Positions 12,219-24,439 of a DNA stretch of 64,000 nucleotides are shown here, piece by piece. The DNA is from Batrachochytrium dendrobatidis JAM81 (Eukaryota > Chytridiomycota > Chytridiomycetes > Rhizophydiales). Each line of letters opens with the position of its first letter. The stretch's first letter is position 1. The stretch spans positions 754,965 to 818,964 of the forward strand of contig NW_006281107.1 of NCBI RefSeq assembly GCF_000203795.2, written 5' to 3'. The notes beneath the pieces are model-generated. The model saw only the letters and a list, made by a program, of their open reading frames with translations. It was not told the DNA's origin and did no database searches. A program made the position numbers and the translations under genes.

Positions 12219-13309
12219 TTATTTAAGCTCTTCAATGACAGCCTTGATTTGAACGGGCTGTAGGCCAGAACCAAACTGAATTTCAACATCGTGCTCACCA
12301 ATGTGCTTGATTTTTTGAGATTTTATAATAATCAAGTCACGATTGACACGAATCGAATGCGACTGATCCAAAAGCAGCGAGATGTCATATGGAGATACTG
12401 ATCCAAAAATCTTGTCCGAGTCTGGCGAAATCCGCACACGATGGAAAACCAATCGATCGAGTGAGAGTAATGCAATACGATTTTCGCTATCATGCTGCTC
12501 GTATTCTTTTTCAACCAACTCCTTTTGGGCCGCTGAACGTACTGGTCCCATAGTTATATCAGCCACTGGGGAAAGAACAGTTTGTGGTGCTGATTCATTA
12601 TATATTACTGTTGAGAATGCTGGAGATATGACTTCGATATCGAGCTCCTGTTCATTGGTATTGGGAATCCAGTTTTCTGGAAGAACTGGTTGGTCGTTGA
12701 ATCTAGGCAGATAGTACGCCAGTTTAAATGGTACAAGGTAGTTTCGAACTGTTTTGGCTGTATTTTAAAATATTTGATTAAATAAACCATATAACTCGGG
12801 TGTAGTTTTATAGAGCAATAAGGACAAAGCTATTATAATATACTGGCCAATGTTTTGATGGACATGACCAGATCTAATGAGCAAGATCAACTTACGTGCA
12901 GCTTGGACAATCTCGCCTATAAATTAAACGAGTTTCAATAGTTGTATCAGTCAAACGGTATATAAATATCCAACTGCGGTTATCGATAAAATACAAGAGA
13001 TTGAAGAAAAGTCGAAACTCAAGACCCACTTGACAGGCTTACCTCGCTTTCCAAGACCTTTGACATCTTCCAGCAAATAGACATGTAGATCGGGTTTAGA
13101 AAACTTGCATCTCTGAATATTTAGGTGGCAAGTTGGTTAGCAAGACTCGAGTCAAGAGTCGACAGAAAAGATGGGCTGATGGCAATCTCAAACAATCAAG
13201 AAGCTTGAGCCGGAACAACAATTCAAAGTAGTCATACAATCTGTGATTGGTGAGATAGTGCCAATAATGGACGAGTAGTGCATATGGCAGTAATGGATTG
13301 TCGAACCAT
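12219..13309 (-). CDS. Mitochondrial large-subunit ribosomal protein bL9m
   Basis: Exons (minus strand): 13238-13309, 13043-13112, 12896-12916, 12219-12757; 233 aa, including a 21-nt exon. The first exon supplies a basic, hydroxylated leader (MVRQSITAICTTRPLLALSH) typical of a mitochondrial presequence. The bL9 N-terminal domain follows: VYLLEDVKGLGKRGEIVQ and the conserved VRNYLVPFKLAYY. The C-terminal part contains the L9 tail motif KHIGEHDVEIQ. bL9 binds the L1-stalk base of the large subunit. The gene is tail-to-tail with frataxin (79 bp between stops), so two mitochondrial genes share one short 3' region. Confidence 0.88.
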
Positions 13310-13394
13310 AGGTGATAGTGACATGTTTGAGTTGAAGCAGTTTAATGGAAACAAAAGGGACGAAAACGGGATGAAAATATTTATTTGCATTTCA

Positions 13395-13645
13395 GCCCAA
13401 TTTCGTCATGTTTTGAACCCATTCTGATAATATCGAGCAGACTCTGTTGCAGCTTGCTGGAAACAAGAGTCTTTGGTTTGTAAAACTGCATGACTGTTTC
13501 AGGTTAGCTTACAAATATACAAGTGGAATGCCGAAACTCTCGCGTCAGAACAAGACCAACATCAAGTTTAGCGAACAGCTGTCGTTGGACCAAATGAACG
13601 ATGTCCCATATTCAATCAAAAAGAGTAGCAGATTGTGCCAATAAG
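13395..13645 (+). repeat. Dispersed repeat family 2, copy A (KLHDWFRLA-type)
   Basis: Shares blocks such as ATTCTGAT, AACAAGAGT and AAACTGCA, plus an overall ~200-bp alignment by eye, with sequences at 30866-31080 (+) and 34290-34520 (-). A short frame reads NKSLWFVKLHDCFRLAY; the other copies encode the same peptide core with mostly synonymous changes. No intact gene remains. The copy lies between bL9m and RER1. Confidence 0.6.
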
Positions 13646-13851
13646 TCAGATTGTTGTTGTGATACGCAAGACACGAGCGATGGATGCTCATGTCACTTAA
13701 GCCAGTAGACAATCCACCGACATCACCAAACAAACGCAGTTGCCAAGCTTCAAAAAGACATTGAATGTGGTGGCGATTGTTACAGTGCAAAAACTGAACT
13801 CTACAAACTCGCCTTTGTATCCTAAAATCACAAATACTCTGGTGGAGATTA

Positions 13852-13927
13852 TCATTCCATGAGTCTGACTGTTTATTATGTACCTTGGCATCCTTATTCA
13901 TCATTCCATTATACGTGAATACGACTG
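13852..13927 (-). mobile_element. MITE family 1, terminal fragment
   Basis: Reading the minus strand from 13927, a good terminal repeat follows a TA: CAGTCGTATTCACGTATAA. Subterminal sequence shared with other copies comes next (ATAATAAACAGTCAGACTC). The opposite end is not recognised, so this is a truncated or decayed copy between bL9m and RER1. Confidence 0.6.
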
Positions 13928-14126
13928 TAAATAACAGCATCACATCAAACACGAGATTATTTCGCATCTCGGTGCAGACATATCACAAAGATGCTGTCCT
14001 TGATGAATATAACCCAAAGTGTTCAGACAGTATCACACAGAATATGTTGTCGTGTATGTACAGTGAGCATGAACCAAAGAAAATGTAGTAAAATCTCGCA
14101 CTAGCATAAAATGAAGTCCAGTTGGT

Positions 14127-15118
14127 TTATTTTTCAGATTTAGCTGCACCAGTATTGTATTGCTATATGGGGTAGATTATAATAAATCCACAGTATAAAT
14201 AATCAGGGTCAAAAATATCAAAGCCTAGATAAAAAGGGAATGGCAAATCGGCATTGAATCTACCTTTTTGTTAAAATCCCATGGTACATATTTGTACTTG
14301 ATCATGTGCATGATCTGGCGCTTCATGGTGATACTAAATAGGATGATAAAGTATATCAACAAAATCGGCCAGAATACGGGCAAATCAAAGACACTTGAGA
14401 GTGTACATCCAAATGCAATCAAGAGAGCACGAGTAGAGTAAAACCTAGATTTAGATGAATTCCGTCAGACCCAACGATCATTTTCAAATAAATAATTAAC
14501 ATGATCATATTCAGTAACTGCCAAGACTGATACTGTGATAGCAGAACTACCAATACGTTATAATGCCTACCAAAATTTGAATTCAGGAAGACGACGAATA
14601 AACGGTTTAAATTCATCGTCATGTCTGGTTGGAAGCATTGGCCCATCGCTTTCATCGTCAAATCCCTCTTCCGATGCAGGATCGAATTTTGGAGTCAAGA
14701 AGGCCAGCAACAGATTAAGCAGGTATATACCCAAAGCATATGTTACAATATACCAACCACCAGCAGTAAATGCACGAATAGTATAGAGAACACCTAGAAC
14801 CGCTGTTCCAGCCCATCGTGGGGTTGTGTAAGGTGTCAAGTCATCCAAGATCTTTTGACATTTCTGTTATTTCAAAGTCGGTTGTTTTTGGATGAATAGA
14901 TGGATCAAGGTTCCAAAAAGTATCAAGTTTGACAATGATTCAGTCGAGATGTCGAAAGATTGTATACAGATTGAACCATCAAAAAACAGATGTGTGAGTA
15001 TCAAGTGACGATGCAAGACATGGAGTTCAGAATAATCATCACATACTCTGTTTAAATGCACAAGCATAGACTGTCCAGGTGCAGAGCTAGGAGTAGCAGC
15101 TGTGGGCATGGCACTCAT
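14127..15118 (-). CDS. RER1: RER1, Golgi-to-ER retrieval receptor
   Basis: Exons (minus strand): 15047-15118, 14571-14851, 14264-14444, 14127-14162; 189 aa, the usual RER1 size. Diagnostic stretches are [53 protein letters not shown] and [18 protein letters not shown]. The four hydrophobic segments match the W-shaped membrane topology of the family. RER1 sits in the early Golgi and returns ER membrane proteins by COPI vesicles. The N-terminal ~24 residues are Ala/Ser/Pro-rich and not conserved. The ATG at 15118 is about 180 bp from the divergent PPP2R3C start. Confidence 0.95.
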
Positions 15119-15294
15119 CTTTACAATAGAAAATCAAAGTTTGTCAATTTAATGGCGGCCCTGGTTAACAGCTGTTAGAATGGCCGAATTCCGCCCACAC
15201 CGCATATTTCAACACGCTCCTGTGCGAGCCAGAATACAAGTTCAACACTCCGTATCTGCCATTTCACTCCAAACCCTCACGCTATTCAGTAAGA

Positions 15295-17323
15295 ATGAGT
15301 CTATTATCATCAGATAAATCTCAGTGGAATGTCTTGAAACACATTTTAAGTCGCATGCCGGATACATCTGCAAACCAAGACACTTCTCAGTCCAGATCCA
15401 GTCCTGCTGGAACTATTCCAAAATTCTTTTTTAAAAAGCAGGACAGTTCTAGTGCCATTAGACTTGAACTAACAAGGCTGTCGCTTCTGACCCTCCAAGA
15501 CAAGCACGGAAAGTCTATATTGTCAAATGATGAGTTGGATAAACTGTGGATATGTCTATGTTCTCATGCAACTATACAATCCAATGATAAATCCCAGGTA
15601 TTTCTTGAATCTGTTCAGCTTGAAATCTAAAAACTCGGATTTGGTGATGCAATTAACCTTTTTATTGGGGACGCCAATCCAGAGAGTATCGTTTGCACAG
15701 TTTCAAGCTGTTGAGGAGGATCTGGATACAAAGTATGCACAGTTCTTCAAACCATCGCTATTTCTTCGTTTTTCTAGAGATGATCAGGGTCGTATTGATA
15801 TTCTTGCCTTTTTTAACTTTGTCCTCCGTAAAGGTGCATTGATTGATTTGGCTATATTGTAAAATACTGTCTTTTTCATTGTACCTAATCTCATTATATG
15901 TTTGGTCAAGCGCATTAGTTTCGTTGATGCAGGCTCGTGCCGATTTAAGCATATACGATGAAGATGCAGATGGATATCTGACCGAATTCGTAAGTTTAAA
16001 AACACCGTCTTGAAAGCTGGTCGAGCATCTTGTATAAATTTAACTCTTTGATTTAAAGGAATTACAAACATATATCAAGACTATTATGCCTACTCTCAAT
16101 CTGCGCAACATTAGTGCACCTTTTGAGAAATTTTACATCTGTACTGCTGTTCGCAAAATCTTGTTTTTTTTGGATCCATTGAGAAGAGGTGAGAGTGAAT
16201 CTTTTGCAACCATTGGATATTCATAAAGATGCCAATGTATTGCTTTTATTTTGACAATATATTAAACACCCAAATAGGTAAAGTGGCCATAGAATGCATC
16301 TTGCTTTCACCCATTCTTACAGAGCTACTAGAGCTTCGCGACCCAGATCTTCCACGAGAGTATGAACAGACCAATTGGTTTTCATCTTACTCTGCTTTGA
16401 GAGTATATGGTCAGTAAATGTGTTAAAGTATATTAGCTCTACAATCGTTATTTTAATATCGAGGCTATACAAACCTTGAATTATGCAGGACAATTTTTGA
16501 ATTTAGACACAGATAGAAACGGTATGGTGAGTAGAAAGGAGCTCTCAAAATATCGGTCTCAGACCTTAACTGGCATGTTTCTAGATCGAGTTTTTCAAGA
16601 AAATCAAACATATAATAACGAAATGGTTGGTATACTTGCATTAAATAGTTTAAAAATACAAATATAATATTTTTATTTACTTATTTTGCCTGATTTGCGA
16701 ATGTTTATATTTAGGATTTCAACGCCTATCTCGATTTTGTTCTTGCAATGGAAAATATGCGATCTCCACAATCAATTACATACTGCTTTAAACTGCTGGA
16801 TATTTACAGTCGTGGATATCTTGACGAAAACATCATTTCTACATTTTTCCAAGTATGTTTGATCAAATGTGTATTGTTTTTGTGTTGAAATTGATTTAAT
16901 ATTTGTTTACAGGAGGTATCCAAAAAACAAGAACTGTTGGGATATGAACTAGTTCCAGCCAAAGATATTGTAGTACGTAGTGGTTTAAAGTTTATTTTTT
17001 AATGTATTCAGTGCAAAAGATCTAATTTTGCATTAATAGAATGAACTGTTTGATATGGCTCATCCAAAAGATTTAACTCGAATTACACTCCAAGGTGAGA
17101 TTTGGATCAATAATTTAATTATGAATCCTGCCAATTTACCGAGTCTGTCTGATGAATCAACTTTAGATCTGATAGAATGCGGAATGGGCGGAACGTTTAT
17201 CAGTATTCTCTGGTATGTATACTGCCATATATACTAACGAATTTTCAATATACTAATTTTCGAATTGAAAATAGTGATTGCAACGGTCTCCAGACATATG
17301 AGTCTCGAGACGAGGCAAAATAA
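15295..17323 (+). CDS. PP2A regulatory subunit B''-gamma homologue (PPP2R3C/G5PR), EF-hand protein
   Basis: Eleven exons: 15295-15597, 15683-15833, 15919-15989, 16059-16188, 16278-16409, 16489-16625, 16715-16852, 16913-16972, 17040-17094, 17167-17212, 17275-17323; 423 aa. Conserved blocks include FYICTAVRKILFFLDPLR, ETNWFS-like EQTNWFSSYSALRVYGQFL, the calcium-loop NLDTDRNGMVSRKEL, and MDYKTYLDFVLA-like DFNAYLDFVLAMEN. A second loop, YDEDADGYLTEFE, resembles an EF-hand. Family members target PP2A and, in humans, link to centrosome/cilium function. That link is of interest in a flagellated cell but is not shown here. The stop lies 29 bp from a MITE. Confidence 0.9.
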
Positions 17324-17351
17324 TAAGCGCATTAGTTGCTTTTGATCATTA

Positions 17352-17543
17352 CTGTCGTATTCATGTAAAGCGGAACACCAACCAAGGGTGCCAAAATACA
17401 TAATAAATAGCCAATTCATTAAATTTATTGGACAGCATTGTGTTTTCTAAACTTTTTGACAAAGCTATACACCCACTATTTATCCTGAAACAAAATAGTG
17501 GCTGTAAAACAGTACAAGTGATCCTTTTACGTGAATACAACAG
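17352..17543. mobile_element. MITE family 1, complete short copy (192 bp)
   Basis: Left end CTGTCGTATTCATGTAAAG after TA; right end TTTTACGTGAATACAACAG before TA, so the two ends are inverted repeats with TA flanks. It fills nearly the whole 246-bp gap between the stop codons of the convergent PPP2R3C and Tcd-type genes. It is probably an internally deleted copy of a ~500-bp element. Confidence 0.8.
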
Positions 17544-17569
17544 TAATACAGACTCCATGGCACATACAT

Positions 17570-19331
17570 TTATTTTATTCTCCATTTTTGAAGTGATACG
17601 GCTAGATCCAACTTCTCTTGCACTTTAGCCAATTGATCAGCAGTGTATAGAGTACTCAAATTATTCAGTGCACCATTTTTATGAAGCTCTGCCTCTTGCT
17701 TTGTGAGGCAAACAAGATTGCCAAACTCGGCTGGCTTGGTTAGATCCCAGCGGACTAGAATTAATTTTTCTGATGTGGCGCCAGTGAGCGCACTTCGTCC
17801 TCCCCAAATCTATGAATAATTTATCAAAAATGAATTATGATTAGCCATGCACATCAATCAAACCATACATTAGGTGGTTAGGGTTTACCTCGTCTACAAT
17901 AAATGCAGCATCGTCCGAGTTTACTTTGGTTGGAACGCTAACCAAGACCACGTTAAAAAAAGTCGATTAAAATTAGATATTGAACATTGAAAACAGGTAA
18001 TTTCGGATAAGCTTACTTTCGTTCACGCTCAGCCTTGAGCAAATCATGAAACATTTTATCAGTAATCTTTTTTTTTGACTTGACTGGAATTGGATCCGTC
18101 TTGAATCCACTCAATTCAGTCAGCACATATGAAGCCATAGCATTTCCAAACAATGCTGGAATTGTTCCCAAAACCGGCAAGATTCTCGATCTGAAATGAG
18201 GCAATGGGGCAAACTCTTGGGCATCGCCCAATTGCTGTTCGGTCAATTCAACCAGCTTGACATTGGTTGGTTTTTCGGTAGAGTAGACAACCGTGATTCC
18301 CTTTTCAATTTTACGGAGTCGAAGAAGACGGCGGGTTGAGCGAGCCAACGGATCCTCGAATGTGTCGCTAATGTCTGCAATCTGAATACGAGACGCATCT
18401 GCTTTCGCTCCTGCACCCATGGATGAAATCACAGGAATGTTATGATTGTGGCAGTATTCGAGTAGATCGACTTTAGTTTGGAGATTATCAATACAATCTA
18501 AAAGATCAATAGAGTAGGTCAGTAACAAAAGATGCTTTGTGCAGTATAGTTTCTTGACTATCCTCTTATGAATCATTGTGTGGCAGTCTTACCTAGAACA
18601 AAATCAGGGTTTCCACTTAGCAAGCGAGAAGCGGTCTTTTTTTCGAATAGTTCAATTACTGCATCGATCTTGGCATGAGAAACAATGTTTGCAAGGTGTA
18701 GCTGCATTGCCGTTACTTTAAATGTTCCCACATCCGATTGATTGGCAACAGCATGCCGATTAAGGGATGACAATGTTACTTGGTCAAAATCAATCAGACG
18801 AACATGCTCAATTCCTGATCTCACTAGCATGTGGGCCTAATAAACCATCAAATATAAATCAATGGCATATTTAATCATTCCTATTAGTCGAGAGTAAATC
18901 CATACAATCTATCACGATCAATCATGACTTGAAACTTACGGCATGGCTACCGACACCACCAAGACCAACAACAATCACAAACGATTTGCGACATTTGGCA
19001 ACTCCCTAAGTTTCAAAGTAGCCAGTATCAGTCAAGGAACGTATTCAAAAACAGTATATATTATTTAGCAAGCAACCAAACTGTGCACCTCTGGACCAAG
19101 AAACGCAATATTACGAGAGAGTTGCTCCTTGACCAGCAACTCGGCTTCTGGAGTGAGTATTTCAGTTTCAGGAATATCAAACTTGACCTGCTGTGCCAAC
19201 TCTTTCTTAAACTTTTGTAGTTCCACTCTTTTTCTAAAAAGTCCTTTAATCCAGATGAATGCAAGAACAGCTAGACCACCACTTGCTGCAGCAACGGCCA
19301 GCTGGCCTCGATGCGTTGCTGTAAAGTTCAT
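17570..19331 (-). CDS. tRNA threonylcarbamoyladenosine dehydratase (Tcd1/TcdA type, ThiF fold)
   Basis: Exons (minus strand): 19077-19331, 18940-19005, 18593-18836, 18017-18497, 17889-17937, 17570-17809; 444 aa. An N-terminal hydrophobic segment (residues ~11-30, LAVAAASGGLAVLAFIWIKG) followed by KKRV-like basic residues fits the mitochondrial outer-membrane anchor of yeast Tcd1/2. The E1-like domain has the nucleotide-binding VVGLGGVGSHA, LIDFDQVTLSSLNRHAVA, LDCIDN and ISSMGAGAK. These match TcdA, which cyclises t6A37 of ANN-decoding tRNAs with ATP. The start codon is 20 bp from a MITE end and the stop is 27 bp from another MITE, so both gene ends abut elements. Confidence 0.9.
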
Positions 19332-19350
19332 CCTCGACAAACTTGTTTTA

Positions 19351-19658
19351 CTGCCGTATTCGCGTAAAATGGAATACTTTTATTATTTGCAATAAATATT
19401 TGAATATTATTGCACTTGCTAGAAATTGTCACTCTCGATTCTTTAAATGCAACGCATATTGTATAATACAGCCAAACTATAGTCTTGAGTCTTTCCGCTT
19501 TTTCCGTTTGATACAATCGTGTATTATACAATTACCAAATATTGGGCTTTGGTGTTGTCAATACAATTACAAACTTACACATACCTTCGCGTCTGGTTCA
19601 AGAAACCAAAGAGTGCACATCTTGAAAATCTAGTGTTTTATTTGATGTGAATACGGCT
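19351..19658. mobile_element. MITE family 1, complete copy (308 bp)
   Basis: Left end CTGCCGTATTCGCGTAAAA after TA; right end TTTGATGTGAATACGGCT before TA. It lies between the Tcd-type start codon (20 bp away) and the 3' end of IFT122, so it must overlap the Tcd promoter or 5' UTR. The interior has no ORF. Confidence 0.75.
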
Positions 19659-19862
19659 TAAACTGAAAGCAATTTAGTTGGGACTCAACTCCAAATCAGT
19701 CCTGCTCTCAATCATCAGAAATGTATTCAAGCAATGAACAATATATAACCCTTCATTTTTCTTCCAAACGTATAGTGTCAAGTTGGTATGAAGCGCATGT
19801 TTAAATCGAAATGATGAGGCAACCAGTAATGTTACATCAAATCCATCACCAATAAACTCGGT

Positions 19863-22800
19863 TCATTCGGAAATACTAGATTTAGATCTGCAAAATGGAC
19901 ATTTACCATAAGACAATACTTCAGAGATCCATTCGTCTTCATAGAAAAACATATTACAAGAACTACACATGGCAACTCTTGTATCGGATTGAACGCGATA
20001 AAAGTATCTCACAGGTACACATCGATGCAAACTTTTGCGCACAAACACTTGGTACTTGGTTAAATTTTGTAGCTGTTGACGAGAGTACTTTGGATGTGTA
20101 GTTGGGTTTTCAATTAGGTTTGATCCACGTTTTGTTTGGAGTGGCATGGTGGCCAACTGTTGCTCAATAGCAGACTGAGCACTTCCTTTTACTTCATCAT
20201 TCGGTCTAGATCTTCCTTGGTCATTGATAGCACCGTTTTCCTTGTTTAAATCTGTAAAAATCAACTTTTCTGCCAATTGATCCGAGATGCCTGCATCCAA
20301 CACAAATTCAACGAGCGGTAAACTATGAAACGAATACATTGACAAAACAAACAACTCGGAACAGTTTATACATGCATTTGCTTTGGATTGGAATGGTGGA
20401 TTCATGCTTGAACATTGGTAGCATGTTACCATTAGTTCGTCTGAATCTGTTACAGGTTTACTGCGAATTGTCACAGTGTCTAAATCGAGCGTGTCTTGCC
20501 ATTTGGGTGGAACCTTCATAAGCATAAGACGCTCAAGCGCATATCGTGCTAGTTTAAACCCACCTAAATTACGAGATATTTTTGCCATGGTATAGAGCAC
20601 ATAGACTTTACTGATTCCAGTTGGAGTGTACTTGTTTGTGCAGAAAATATACACATGCTTGGCCATATTAAGTAGAGATTCTGGCAAAGTGAACGTAAAT
20701 GGATCTTCGACAAATCGAAACACAGATTTATATGCATGATAAATCTCTGCAAGTTCAATACAACTCTTGTATTGCATAAATGCACGTCGCTGGGTTTGAT
20801 TAAGCTGGCTTTCATCCAAGTCAGTAGGAACTATTTCAAGATACTCTTTGCTGAGTGTCCAGTAATAAAAAGAAGCATCGTCAAACCGCTGTTGAAGCAC
20901 AGCATTTTGGGATAGTTGTTTAAGAACACGGATGGCTTCGTGTATACAACCAGCTTTAATATAGTATTTCTGCGCTTCTTCAAAACGATCATTCATGGCC
21001 AGCCAATGACCATATGGCAAGTAAATTTGCTTGTTTAACTCTGGATGTGTGTCTCCAATTCGAAATGCATTATCCCATTGTTGCATGTCGATATACATTT
21101 GCAGCTGGCTAACCAGATCATCCAATTTTATAAAAGTTTCAATGGCATAGGCTTGGTGATTGTGCTTACGAAAATACAGCGCACATTGCACAAGTTCCTT
21201 GGTTGCTTGTTTGTCAAGTTTACGAACAATTTCCATCAGACGATCAACAAATCCTGCTGGACCAAGAATGTCGATAGCTTTGGCATAATCGCCAACCTCT
21301 TCATACGTGGCTGCAGCCGCAAGCATATCGTGGCGATCTTCCTGCATCTGTGCTTTACGCAAAAGAATATCTTGAGTTTTCCCATCGGTTTCTTCTGCAA
21401 GCTGGGTAGCATATTCCCACATATTTAGTTCGGTGAACATCTCTACGGCCCGCTGAACATGACCTGCGCGTTTAAAAAGTCGTGCAGCCTACAATAAACA
21501 AGAGTTGGAATGGTTTAGACTGATTCAATGCAAGAATATAGTAGCAAAATGAATTGTTTAAATACAATATCAAAACGCACTCTACCTCGTGATATTTTGC
21601 GGCAAATGCAGCCACCTGTGCCAAAAAAAGATCGTTTTCTTTGCCTCCTTCAATTTTAAGCTTTTCAATCGTCTTTATAGCTTCTAAAAATCTGAAATCT
21701 CGCAACCTAACAAACGCTTTTTTAGATACATTTAGATTCAGTTTTTCCAGTGCTTCGAGTGCTAATCTTCGCCAATCTCCCTCAGAAACACCTAGACAAG
21801 CTGTTTGATACGCCGAATCAAACTCTTCTTTTTCCATGTATCGATCCATAGCAGTCGTTTGCGGCACATCAACAATAGTCATTTGATACGTATTCAAGCA
21901 AAAGATTTGTGATCCTTTAAATCCAACAACCAACCCATCCATTTTTTGCTGATGAGCAGGAAAGTTTCCAATTTTGACATTCAAAATGCCGTTACCAGAA
22001 AAGCACATCATGTCGTCCACCTCTGTATTCCATGAAACGCTGCTTGCATTTGGTTCCTGAAACAGGACATCCTTTGTATTTATGTCGTATACCACACATG
22101 TATTTTGATCATCAATCACTGCTAGCTTGGTTCGTGACAGATTCAAATCAATACAGCAAATAGGCGAGTGTAGTTTAACAATTGAAATGGGGAATGCGCT
22201 GTCAACAAAAACCTTGAGTATATGACCGTCTTTTAGTCCCAACAGTAATCCTTCACGCCCACTTGGACCGCCAATAACCTTGATGTATCGAATGGATGAA
22301 TCTAAATTCCATTCACGCTCTTTTTCGCCCACAAACGAGTACATTTGAAGCTTTTGATCCAAACAAAGTATGATGGCCTGTGACGTCACTACCAGTAGAT
22401 TACATTCTAGATTCTTTTGTAATTTTTCTTTTATGCGGTAATGCATATTTCCGGCATCATCGTGAAACAACTCGTATATGATGATACGATCAGGCAGTTG
22501 CACAGCCAGTCGATCTTTATATACAGATATTTTTTTCACATAGTCACAGCACTTGATACGTGCTTTTTGATCTGTTGAAAGATGCTGGACAACTACATCT
22601 GTTAAATTATGTCGAAATGCGTATCGATCATGGTAGAGTCCATGAACAATGTTTAACACCACTTCGTAAATAGAAATGGTTCCGTCCTGACTGCCCACTG
22701 CGACGTGATTATGGTTGGGTCGGACTTTGCAAGACCACACCCAGCCTTGGCGATCACAGATGGGAGCAATACGTACGCCATTTGGTGTCCACAGATGGAC

Positions 22801-23877
22801 TTTTTTGTCGGATCCACCTATGACGAGATAATCACCTGTTGGGAAATAAGATACTGTGCATGGATCGTAACCCAACTGGCGATCTTTTCCGACTTGACAT
22901 CCGTTGATTTGAAAAAAAGAAAGTTTTTGTGACCAGTCGGTAACAGCGAGAATGTCCAAGTCTAGTTCTGGTGCAGGCGACCATGCTACAGACCATACTG
23001 GTGAGGAACCACGCTCGATACGGACTTTTTCCTCTCCAGTACGTGAACGAATTGATACATTTCCGTTATACAGACCAAGAGCAAAATGCTGGCCATCCAA
23101 TGTCCAAGAACTACACAAAATTTTTGATGGAACCTAGTGTATATTTGATGGTAAGCAAGAGCATAGATCTAAACACCATTTTGGTATTGTCCAACAAAAT
23201 CATTTTCAGGCCTACCTTTGTTTTGTTTACTGCTTTAATGTCTGGAGTCCATAATCCATAATCTGAAGCAGTACAGGACAGAACCATTCCAGTGACAGGA
23301 TTTTGCGACACGGATTGGATGGTATCGTTATGTGAGTATTTGAGCGTTCCTTCCCACTTGTTGTTCCAAATAATCACCTGCTTATCTGCACCACCTGATG
23401 CGAAGCCGTTTCCCTTTAGTGGACATAGACATATCACGGCATCTTTGTGGCCTTTGAGCGTTTTTTGAAGTTCACCAGTTGTGGAATGGTAGATTAAAAT
23501 CTCAACACCTGCAGTTGCTATAAGATACTCTCCATCGTAGGTGTAGATAAGGCTGTAGATGGGTTGTGGGGTACCTGCCGTATCTTGTACCTACAATAGA
23601 CAAATGTATTGAGTTGTACTGTTAAGCACAGCTGTTGAGAAAAATAAAGGCTACATGCTGTAAAATAGTACTGAATATTTAATGTGCATATATGCGAGTT
23701 GGTGGAAATCTTGAACTTGGACTCATTAGTCCACAACTGACAGTTTATTCTATCGAGTCAACACATGTTTACTTGAACCAAGTACATATGCAATGATTTT
23801 ACTATTGACTCGGATATATACAAGATATCCAAGATGAATGAATATACCTTGTCGCTCCATATTGGGAATGGTCGCAT
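19863..23877 (-). CDS. IFT122: IFT122, intraflagellar transport complex A subunit
   Basis: Exons (minus strand): 23848-23877, 23216-23590, 21586-23133, 19863-21488; 1192 aa, matching the family length. A short first exon encodes MRPFPIWSDK, equivalent to the conserved IFT122 start. WD40 repeats fill residues ~10-330 (GFASGGADKQVIIWNNKWEG; QGWVWSCKVRPNHNHVAVGS; SDKKVHLWTP), followed by a second beta-propeller. A long TPR-like helical region runs from ~residue 560 (DRYMEKEEFDSAYQTACLG; AARLFKRAGHVQRAVEMF). Near the C-terminus are paired CxxC motifs (CYQCSSMNPP, CINC, CSSCNMFF, CPFC). IFT-A drives retrograde transport in flagella, direct evidence of a zoosporic life stage. Confidence 0.95.
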
Positions 23878-24439
23878 TATTTTGTCGTTTTACAGACGCG
23901 ATAGATTCGAATAGCTTGAGTAAAGATTTAAATCCGACCAAAGCAAAGGCTTAAAAGATATTCAACACAAACAGGTGTAAAAAACAAAACTCGTGGCATT
24001 CGATAATTAGGATTGACATTATGACAAATAGTTTTTACAATCCTATGCTTGGTAGTTGGATCATTGATACTAAAGGAACAATGGTGGAATGTATATTGCG
24101 ATGACCCATATGTTGAATTCCAAGAGTCATGTAATCTAAGCATACAGTTACAGTAATTGTGATGACCGACTGCTCGCGTAAATGAACCAAAACAACTGAA
24201 AGACATGTTAGAATGACAGGATCATAAACAAGATTCAATCCATTGGAAACTGGATGCAAAGAATAAGACAAGTCGGTCATTATTCCCGTATTTTGGCTAA
24301 AACAGGCTATCCAACTCGGTAATTTGGGCAAAGATTCAGTTGTATTTCAGCTGGAAATTGTTTTCCTCGACCGGCCAAGCAAAAGACAAACTGACCGACT
24401 GTTACTATTCACAACACCACCATCTGACGTTACTGCGGA
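23878..24439. other. Intergenic, divergent promoter region
   Basis: About 560 bp between the divergent IFT122 and phosphodiesterase starts. No repeat-family copy, RNA gene or convincing ORF was seen. Confidence 0.5.

Noticed and set aside
13395..13645. SINE derived from a tRNA
   Set aside because: No A-box/B-box pair or cloverleaf is visible in any of the three copies; a conserved protein frame explains the similarity better.
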